Below, one piece after another: positions 1 to 6,800 of a stretch of DNA of 8,756 nucleotides. Below the pieces are notes generated by a model. It did not search any database. It saw only the letters and a program-made list of their open reading frames with translations, and was not told where the DNA came from. Position 1 is the first letter of the stretch; the number at the start of each line of letters is the position of its first letter. The translations under genes were made by a program, and so were the position numbers. The stretch lies in assembly GCA_964631295.1 (NCBI GenBank), contig CAZVXI010000135.1, forward strand, positions 1-8,756, in the 5' to 3' direction. Origin of the DNA: CAZVXI01 sp964631295 (lineage in GTDB: Bacteria > Planctomycetota > Phycisphaerae > Phycisphaerales > SM1A02).

Positions 1-300
1 GCCCGTGCCAGCTGGCTGGTCTGGCAACAGCGGGGGAATGAGGCCAAAGCGCTGTATGATCTGCTCAGTCCGGGCATGCGGGCCGTGCTGGTAGCACGGC
101 TGGGGCTGCAAGCCAGTCAGCGCGGCGTTGGGCAGTTGATTCGGCGTGTGCCGGAACATTTGCGCGATGATCCGGGCCTGCTCTATGACCGGATGAAATG
201 GCGGTATGATCGCAAAAAATATGATGGGGTGCGAGAAATACTCGACCAGGCACCGGCGCAACTTCCCTTTGCCGAGAAATGGTGGCCGATGCGGGCACGG
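1..300 (+). CDS. Internal fragment of a soluble lytic murein transglycosylase (Slt-type), alphaproteobacterial style
   Basis: Frame 1 is open from the first base and reads as the helical (superhelical U/L) region of a periplasmic Slt-type lytic transglycosylase, an enzyme family that cleaves peptidoglycan glycan strands. Recognisable family-like stretches are ALYDLLSPGMRAVLVARL, then VPEHLRDDPGLLYDRMKWR, then AEKWWPMRAR at about 271-300. These match the pattern I recall from alphaproteobacterial Slt proteins. No start codon, signal peptide or catalytic Glu-containing SLT domain is present: both ends are missing. After about position 300 the frame stays open by chance to a TGA at 499-501, but the translation becomes Arg/Ser/Pro-rich and loses all resemblance to the family, because infB is being read in the wrong frame. 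Codon choice (TAT, GAT, AAA, CGG, CTG) differs from the downstream genes. The family call is from memory and fairly secure; the source organism is inference. Confidence 0.72.
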
Positions 301-2669
301 CTGACCAAGCGTCCGCCGAGGCGCCAGAAGCGGGCGGTATCACGGAGAGCCCCTCTGACGACCGGGCCGAGAAGCCCAGAGTTACCGAGAACGAGCCAAA
401 GCGACCTGACAACGTCAAGCCGGCCGGCCCGATGCTCGACAAGCCCGAGCAGGTGTCGCTCTCCGGCCCTCGCGTGGTTCGCGTGGAGAAGCCTGATGTG
501 ATCGACGCGCCGCGTCGTGGGCCGCGCCATCGAGGCGGGCCAGCACCCGGTGGGGGCGGCGGAGTCAGTGTCCCCCGGGGCGGCTACGGACAGGGATCGC
601 AGCCAGGCGGCGGCGGTGGCGGTGGTGGCGGTGGCGGTGGTGATGCACGCCGTGGCGGCAGCACACGTCGCAATCGGCGTCGAACCGCATCCGGCAAGGA
701 AGACGCGGGCGGACGCACCGGGCGGCAGGAAGGCGGCGATCGTGGTGCCAACTGGCGCCAGCAGGACCTGCTCGAACGCGCTCAGCGACTCAACCGCTCA
801 GGCGGCTTCTTCAAGTCTCATCGGCGCGACAACATCAAACGCGCCACGGCAGGTCATCGCGCCTCCGTGCCCGCACGCGACGGCGGCCCGGTCAAGATCG
901 AAGAACCGATCACGATCAAGTCGCTCTCTGCCGCGTCCGGCGTGCGCGTCAACGACATCATCAGTCAGATCGTTCGCTCCGGAGGCGATCTTGTCGGCCC
1001 CGCTTCGGTGATCAATGCTGAACAGGCGACGCTCGTTATGACTGAGTTCAACGTCGAACTCGATGTGACCGAGCAGGTGACGGCCGAACAGCAGATCGAA
1101 CAGCAGTTCCAGCAGCGGGATATGGTCGACGAGCGGCCGCGGCCACCAGTCGTGACGATTCTCGGCCATGTCGACCATGGCAAGACATCGCTGCTGGACA
1201 AGATTCGCAACGCCAACGTTGCCGAAGGCGAAGCAGGCGGCATCACGCAGGCAACCAGCGCGTTCCAGGTGCCGGTGCAGGTGGGTGATGATGAACACCA
1301 GATCACGTTCATCGATACGCCGGGCCACGAAGCATTCACAGAGATGCGCTCTCGCGGCGCGCAGATGACGGACATCGTCGTGCTGGTTGTTGCTGCCGAT
1401 GACGGCGTCATGCCGCAGACGGTCGAGTCAATCAACCACGCGAAAGCCGCGGGTGTGCCGATCATCGTCGCACTCAACAAAATTGACAAAGCCGAGGCCA
1501 CGGATGCCAATATCCAGCGGATTCTCGGCGAGCTTGCCGAGCACGAACTCAACCCGACCGATTGGGGCGGCAACACCGAGGTTGTCCGCATCAGCGCGCT
1601 GCAAGGCGAGGGCATCGATGACCTGCTTGAAGTGCTTGATCTTCAGGCACAGTTGCTGGAACTCACCGCAGATTTTGGCGGCGCTGCTGAGGGATCGGTC
1701 ATCGAAGCGCAGCTTGAGGAAGGCCGTGGCGCAGTCGCGCGCATCCTCATCCAGCAGGGCAAACTCAACAAGGGTGACGTGATTGTTGTCGGACGAGCGT
1801 ACGGCCGCGTCCGCGACATCATGAACGACCGTGGCAAGCGCATCAATGAGGCCGGGCCATCGACGCCGATCGCGATTTCAGGCATCAATGAAGTGCCCGA
1901 TGCTGGTGATCGCTGTTATGTGGTCAAGAACATCCGCGAGGCCGAGGCCGCGGCGCGTGAGCGCGTGGGCCATGAACGTGAGCGCGACCTCGCCACCGAG
2001 AAGGTTACGCTGGACAATATCTTCCAGAAGCTCAGCGAGAGCGGCCGCAAGGAACTGCCGCTGATCGTGAAGGGCGATGTGCAGGGTTCCATCGAAACGC
2101 TCAAAGCGACACTCGCCAAGATCCGCAACGAAGAAGTCGAAGTCACCATCAAGCACTCAGCGGTTGGTGCGATCAACGAATCGGACGTGCAGCTCGCTGA
2201 AGCATCAGGGGCAATCGTCATCGGCTTCAATGTGTCGGCGACGAGCAAGGCACGCCGGATGGCTGAGGATCGTCGTGTCGATCTCCGCTATTACGACGTC
2301 ATCTACGACCTGACGGACGATGTGACCAAAGCCGCGGAAGGCCTGCTCGAGCCGGAGGTCCGCCTCGAGGTGCTCGGCCACGCCGAGGTACGCGAGGTGT
2401 TCAAGGTCGGCAAGGTCGGCATGGTTGCAGGCTGTTACGTGACGGACGGCACCATCGAACGCAACGCACTCATCCGTGTGACGCGCGATGGCATCGTCGT
2501 CGAGAAGGATCGCAAGCTCGAACAACTCAAGCGTTTCAAGGACGATGCAAAGGAAGTGAAGTCCGGCCAGGAGTGCGGCATGAAGATTGCCGGGTACGAC
2601 GATATCAAAGTCGGCGATGTGCTCGAATGTTACAAGACCAGGGAGGTTCGCCGGTCGCTCACCGACTGA
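279..2669 (+). CDS. infB: Translation initiation factor IF-2, 5'-truncated
   Basis: IF2 is the GTPase that brings fMet-tRNA to the 30S subunit and promotes joining of the 50S. Numbering from the ATG at 279 (796 residues), the order is: an acidic linker, a Gly/Arg-rich linker (about 85-135), an IF2_N-like domain (about 205-262), and the G domain. Its motifs are GHVDHGKT at 296-303, GITQ shortly after, DTPGHEAF at 346-353, NKID at 400-403 and SAL at 439-441. Then follow domain II, the domain containing VKGDVQGS (about 597), and the C-terminal fMet-tRNA-binding domain from about 696, including VAGCYVTDG. The core is intact. The ATG at 279 lies inside the transglycosylase-like segment, so it is a chance start: the native N-terminus, normally carrying the first small IF2_N domain, is missing upstream of the junction. 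The gene ends 15 bases before rbfA, the common infB-rbfA arrangement. Identity is certain for the core; the start is not native. Confidence 0.95.
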   Translation: MVADAGTADQASAEAPEAGGITESPSDDRAEKPRVTENEPKRPDNVKPAGPMLDKPEQVSLSGPRVVRVEKPDVIDAPRRGPRHRGGPAPGGGGGVSVPRGGYGQGSQPGGGGGGGGGGGGDARRGGSTRRNRRRTASGKEDAGGRTGRQEGGDRGANWRQQDLLERAQRLNRSGGFFKSHRRDNIKRATAGHRASVPARDGGPVKIEEPITIKSLSAASGVRVNDIISQIVRSGGDLVGPASVINAEQATLVMTEFNVELDVTEQVTAEQQIEQQFQQRDMVDERPRPPVVTILGHVDHGKTSLLDKIRNANVAEGEAGGITQATSAFQVPVQVGDDEHQITFIDTPGHEAFTEMRSRGAQMTDIVVLVVAADDGVMPQTVESINHAKAAGVPIIVALNKIDKAEATDANIQRILGELAEHELNPTDWGGNTEVVRISALQGEGIDDLLEVLDLQAQLLELTADFGGAAEGSVIEAQLEEGRGAVARILIQQGKLNKGDVIVVGRAYGRVRDIMNDRGKRINEAGPSTPIAISGINEVPDAGDRCYVVKNIREAEAAARERVGHERERDLATEKVTLDNIFQKLSESGRKELPLIVKGDVQGSIETLKATLAKIRNEEVEVTIKHSAVGAINESDVQLAEASGAIVIGFNVSATSKARRMAEDRRVDLRYYDVIYDLTDDVTKAAEGLLEPEVRLEVLGHAEVREVFKVGKVGMVAGCYVTDGTIERNALIRVTRDGIVVEKDRKLEQLKRFKDDAKEVKSGQECGMKIAGYDDIKVGDVLECYKTREVRRSLTD
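290..315. other. Abrupt junction between the transglycosylase fragment and infB (probable chimera breakpoint)
   Basis: Transglycosylase-like residues in frame 1 continue to about position 300. From roughly 300-310 the informative frame becomes frame 3, which reads as the acidic/Pro-rich linker of IF2 and then runs unbroken into the full IF2 core. No intergenic sequence, stop codon, terminator, insertion-sequence end or target duplication lies at the switch. Two unrelated genes fused out of frame in their interiors, next to the window edge, is what an assembly or amplification chimera looks like. A real deletion/recombination event is possible but would remove the native start of an essential gene. 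The exact breakpoint cannot be placed to the base from this sequence alone. Confidence 0.65.
606..641 (+). repeat. GGC/GGT triplet run encoding 12 consecutive glycines in the IF2 linker
   Basis: Twelve successive GGC or GGT codons encode an uninterrupted glycine run (residues about 110-121 of the open frame), flanked by further Gly- and Arg-rich sequence between about 535 and 690. It lies in the disordered linker that precedes the conserved part of IF2 and varies widely in length among bacteria. A simple triplet run of this kind is prone to slippage, so length variation between strains is expected. Confidence 0.8.
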
Positions 2670-2684
2670 CGACCTGCTTCGCCG

Positions 2685-3071
2685 ATGAGCCAACGACCTG
2701 ACCAGGTTGCCTCCGTGTTGCAGCGCGCCGTTCAGCACGCGATCACCAACGATGTGAGTGATCCACGTGTGCGCGGGCTGATCTCCGTGACGGAAGTGCG
2801 CCTGAGCCCCGACGGCAGCGAGGCAACCGTGCTGATTTCAATTCACCCCGAGGAACACGCCGAGCTTGCCATGCACGGCATCCGCCACGCGACGCGCCAC
2901 ATTCGCGGTTCTGTTGCAAGGCAGGTTGCCATGCGTCGTGTGCCGCGACTGACGTTCAAACAGGATCGTTCGATCAAAGTGCAGGCACAAGTGCTTCGCT
3001 CAATCCACAACGCAACGGGCGGCGACGATGATGACTCGCACACGGGTACCCCGGAGGAGAGCCCCTCGTGA
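2685..3071 (+). CDS. rbfA: Ribosome-binding factor A (30S maturation factor)
   Basis: RbfA binds the pre-30S subunit near the 5' end helix of 16S rRNA and assists late maturation. The 128-residue product has the family's usual length (E. coli about 133). It shows the single KH-like fold signatures: an N-terminal helix, the DPRVRGLISVTEVRLSPD stretch at 27-44, a beta strand ATVLISI, then the helix and strand region VARQVAMRRVPRLTFKQD at about 77-94. The C-terminal 20 residues are acidic and probably disordered. The usual Ala-x-Gly kink of the RbfA KH helix-turn appears here as Ala-Thr-Arg (69-71), so the glycine is replaced. The ATG at 2685 is the first plausible start after the infB stop, 15 bases away. 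I see no clear Shine-Dalgarno sequence, so reinitiation or coupling with infB is likely. The TGA overlaps the GTG start of the next gene. Confidence 0.9.
   Translation: MSQRPDQVASVLQRAVQHAITNDVSDPRVRGLISVTEVRLSPDGSEATVLISIHPEEHAELAMHGIRHATRHIRGSVARQVAMRRVPRLTFKQDRSIKVQAQVLRSIHNATGGDDDDSHTGTPEESPS
3053..3059 (+). promoter_or_regulatory. Strong Shine-Dalgarno sequence for the HhH-GPD gene
   Basis: GGAGGAG inside the end of rbfA lies 8 bases before the GTG at 3068. It is one of only two clear Shine-Dalgarno sequences I found in the window, and it supports choosing the GTG as the start. Together with the GTGA stop/start overlap it points to translational coupling with rbfA. Confidence 0.75.
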
Positions 3072-3772
3072 AGAACACCGCACAACACGCCGAACAACTG
3101 ACATCGCTGATTTCGACCATCACTCCACCGGAGAACCCGCCGACCATTGCAGATGACCCGATGCATGTGCTGGTGGAATCGATGCTGCTGTGGGAAGCGC
3201 CGACCGACAAGGCGACGCAGGCGATTGAGAAGCTGATGCAGGAAACCGTCGACTACAACGACCTTCGTGTGACGATGGAGCATGAGTTCATCGACCTGCT
3301 CGGTGCACGCTACCCACGGATCGAGAATCGCTCCGCGCGCCTGCGGGCGGTGTTGCGCGACATTTATCTGCGTGAACATCGCATGTCGCTCGACAGCCTG
3401 CGGGACACGGGTAAACGGGAGGTTCGCAAGTACATTGAAACGCTCAAAGGCATCCCGCCGTTCGCGGCCGCTCGTGTGCTGCTGCTTTCATTCGAGACAC
3501 ACACGATCCCGGTGGACAGCCGGCTTGCATCAGCACTTGCCTCTGCGGGTGCGAGCAGAGAAGGCCTTGATGAAACTGACCTCTCCTCGTGGTTGTCGCG
3601 GCAGATCAAGGCCAGCGACGGTGTGGCAACCCATTTCGCGCTGCAGCATTGGGTTGATGCAGGCGGAGGCAAATCCCGTCGATCTCGGAAGAAGTCGCCC
3701 GGCAGCTCACGCTCCAGCCGGACGAAAGAGCAGAGCACGAAATCTGAATCCAGCACCCAGACGGGCGCGTGA
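3068..3772 (+). CDS. Degenerate HhH-GPD / endonuclease III-like protein, lacking the catalytic Lys and 4Fe-4S cysteines
   Basis: The 234-residue product has the fold signature of the HhH-GPD base-excision glycosylases, relatives of endonuclease III (Nth). It has an N-terminal DPMHVLVESMLL helix (30-41), a helix-hairpin-helix-like segment from L126 (LKGIPPFAAARVLLL), and the TIPVDSRL motif with D150, which aligns with the family's conserved Asp. Against the Nth pattern LPGVGRKTA, the catalytic Lys position falls on F132 and the hairpin Gly-x-Gly is broken by Pro-Pro. The protein contains no cysteine at all, so the C-terminal Cys4 iron-sulfur cluster is absent. From about G199 a tail rich in Ser, Lys and Arg replaces the cluster region. 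The GTG start overlaps the rbfA TGA by 4 bases (GTGA) and has a strong Shine-Dalgarno sequence. DNA binding is plausible; bifunctional glycosylase/lyase activity is unlikely. It could act as a monofunctional glycosylase or a DNA/RNA-binding protein. Fold assignment is fairly sure; function is unknown. Confidence 0.75.
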   Translation: MKNTAQHAEQLTSLISTITPPENPPTIADDPMHVLVESMLLWEAPTDKATQAIEKLMQETVDYNDLRVTMEHEFIDLLGARYPRIENRSARLRAVLRDIYLREHRMSLDSLRDTGKREVRKYIETLKGIPPFAAARVLLLSFETHTIPVDSRLASALASAGASREGLDETDLSSWLSRQIKASDGVATHFALQHWVDAGGGKSRRSRKKSPGSSRSSRTKEQSTKSESSTQTGA

Positions 3773-3848
3773 GCGCATCTGGTGAAGCATGTGTGCTTTG
3801 CCCATGCCCTGCCCGAATGCGGGTCGCTCGCGCCTACCATCGACCACA

Positions 3849-6800
3849 ATGCCTGATGATTGCCGCTCTCGTCTGATCTGCCGCCCGATTGCAGCTTTGT
3901 GTATTGGTGCTGCGATGATGGTCGTCGGCACGAGCGGTTGTTCATCCGGAGCGGGCGAATCAGAGTTCAATCCACGCAGCGCCGCAGGGGCGGGCGCCTG
4001 GATCGAGCAGCAGGCATCACTCGAACTTGCTCGCAGCACACCGCCGGCCGATGTGCCTGTGCCGCCGGGCGTTGCATCGTTCACGCTCCGTGAGTCGCCG
4101 CTGGCGTCGAGCACGGCGAACGCGCCGCTCGACGAAACGCTCGCGTATCTTGCTTCGTCTCTCGATTGGCCGCCTGGCGACCCGCCGGAAGATCGCGGCC
4201 CACTCACAACGCAGCAGCGTGATGAAGCGCTCAAGTTGTACGCGCGCGGGCGCGATGCGCTGATGGCCAGCCGCTATTACGAAGCCGCCACCGCCCTTGG
4301 CGCGGCGCTCGATCGTGACCCGCGTGGCGTCCCGATCATGCAGTTGCTTGCCCGCACGTACACAAATCTGCGCGGCCGGGACAAGGCTGTTGATATGTGG
4401 CGCCTGATCGTGCATATCGAGCCGGATCATCCGGAAGCCAACTTTGAACTTGCTCTGGCAGCGGCTGATCAACAGGACTCTGCCACATCGATTGGCATCA
4501 TCGCACGCGCCCGGCTCAATGGTGTGCAGTTTTCGCACGACCCGGCCGCCCCACTGCTCGCAGATTTTGCCATGGTGTACGGGCTGCGACAGATGGGCTA
4601 CGACCGAGCGGCTGTCGAGGTTGGTGAATCGTTGATCAACTCGACCACACGCTCGACCAAGCGCTATCGCAACCGGCTTACCTCGGTGTTGCAGCAACTC
4701 GGCGAAGTGCAGACGCACATCGGCGATGCGCTCAGCCGGTTGGGCCAGCCTGAACGTGCGATTGCTGTATACGCCGCTGCTGCGGAGCGCCCGTTGCCCG
4801 ATCCGGGTGCGCTCTTCCCGCGCGTGATACATATAAATGCACGGCTCGGCCGATTTCACAGTGCTCAGTTTGAGCTGCTCAGCGCGATCCGCAGCAGTGA
4901 ACCTCACCTGCCGATTCGCCTGATTCTGCTCGCTGAATATCTGCGCGATCTTGGCCGATCGACGGACACGCTCGTGCGGGCTGTCCGGGAACATGCAGGA
5001 ACAAGCGACAATGCTGCGGCGCTCACGCGCATCGAGGCGCGGCTCGTGCGACCACTCGACGGTGCGGCGCGCATTGAAGCGGCCATGCGCCGGATCGATC
5101 GTGACACGAACCGAGATCTCTGGCGAACGCTCGCTGCAGATCAGATCGCTTTGCTTGCTGAAGCCGACCCGCAGCGCGCTATTTTGCGTGCGGCTCGGTT
5201 CATGCGCGACGTACCTGACGATGCCGAGTCGTTTGCACTTGTGCTGGCGGCAAACCTGCCTGACCCTGCAGCGGGTGCGGACATTGCGAAATCTGCATCT
5301 GGCTCCGACGCGCCGGCGATGTTGCGGTTATTGCAAGCACGATTGTTGATGTCGATGGACGCCTACGGCGAGGCGTGGCGGGTGCTTGATAACGCTGCCG
5401 ATGATTCAATGAACGCGGTTGTCCTGCGAACGCAGATGGAAATCGCTGCACGGCTCAACGAACCACAGTTGCTGGAAGAACTGACGATCGCTGCGGCTGT
5501 TCATGATGATGTACGAACATGGATGGCTCGGTCCGCTGCATGGCGAACGATTGGCGAGTTGGCCCGCGCGCAGCATGCGGCTGATCGTGCAGTCGACCGG
5601 GCGAACGAGGCGGATCGCGTGGAGGCCCGCATCGAACAGGCCGGGGTGCACCTCGCCTTTGCTGCCGCGCCGAGCACCTCGACTGAGAAGCGCCGCCAGC
5701 ATGCTGAGGATGCCGCCGCCATACTGGAGCGCGTCATCGAGATGCATCCAACTGCATTGCGCGCTGCGGAACTGCTCACATCGTTGTATGGCCCGAACGG
5801 GCTGCTGCAGAGTGCCGAGCGCTATCGCGAAGTCGCCCGCCGCGTGTTCGAGCACGGCCGCAGCACCGCAAGTTTCCTCCGCCTGGCAGCGCTCGAGAAT
5901 CTCAATCGACAGCGAACGCAGCAGGCGCTGGAACTTGCACTCACGCTTGCCGAGTACGACGCGACTGATGCTGAAGCGCTTGATGTTGCGGTGCGGTCTT
6001 ATGCAGCACTCAATCGCCTCGATGAAGGAATTCGCTGGATCGATACGCAACTCACGAAGCGCCCGGGCAATCCTGCGCTGCTGGAGCGTCGAATCCAACT
6101 GCTCGTTGCTGCCGAGCGGCTGCCGGAGGCAGTCACGTGGTTGCAGGCACAGAGAACTGAACAGCCGGGCAATGTCGCGCTCGCGCGGCTGCTCGAGCAG
6201 GCTGCTCGTCAGCATGGGGCGGCCGATCTCGCATCGGATCTTGCGCTTGAGCGATTGTCGCAGCGGCCGGAAGGAATACGCCGGCATTTGGAACTCGCTG
6301 CTCATCATACAAGCCGGGGCGAGGTGCGAGGTGCGATCTCCGAGATTGATGCTGTCCTCGCGACTGCTGCGATTGCTCAGCGCCAGCAGATGATCAATGC
6401 TGTTGGTGTGCTCGACCGTTGTCGCACCGAATGGAGGCCGCAACTTGATGAACAAACTCAGCAGGCATTGAGTGATGCGCTCCGCCGTGCTGCCGAACAA
6501 GCGATCGATCACGATCCGACCATGCCACTTCAGATCTACGGCATGGTGTTGCGCGACATGGCCGAGCGAGAGCAGATCGGAGCATCATTTGAACGCATTG
6601 CGGCCCGGGCTGTTGCCAATGCCCCGGGCGCCGGGCGGCCTGGTGCGCGCGAGTCGCTTGTCTGGCGCGACCTCGCTCAGGCGCTCGTTGAAGCTGGCCA
6701 CAGCAATGCAGCCGCGAAAGTCATTCGTGTCCGCCTGATGTCCGACCCGTTGCCCGACCCTGTCGCAACGACCATTCTTGCTCGCATCGCCGTTGCGGTT

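Noticed and set aside
301..501. Continuation of the frame-1 transglycosylase reading to the TGA at 499-501
   Set aside because: After about 300 the translation is Arg/Ser/Pro-rich without family resemblance, while the overlapping IF2 frame is coherent. The open frame is a by-product of GC-rich sequence.
3811..3824. GCCCG-AATG-CGGGT hairpin as a terminator after the HhH gene
   Set aside because: Only a 5-bp stem including one G-U pair, and no T-run. Such stems are common by chance in GC-rich DNA.
4017..4994. Antisense open frame of 325 codons opposite the TPR N-terminal region
   Set aside because: Arg-rich translation without motifs, opposite recognisable TPR units on the + strand.
5503..6393. 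A 296-codon + strand open frame inside the TPR gene
   Set aside because: Out-of-frame shadow rich in Arg, Ser and Cys. The TPR frame through the same bases has the Ala/Leu/Glu pattern of helical repeats.
5406..6512. Long antisense open frame of 368 codons opposite the TPR gene
   Set aside because: It lies wholly within the continuous TPR frame, shows no recognisable domain and has the composition expected of a complement shadow in GC-rich DNA.
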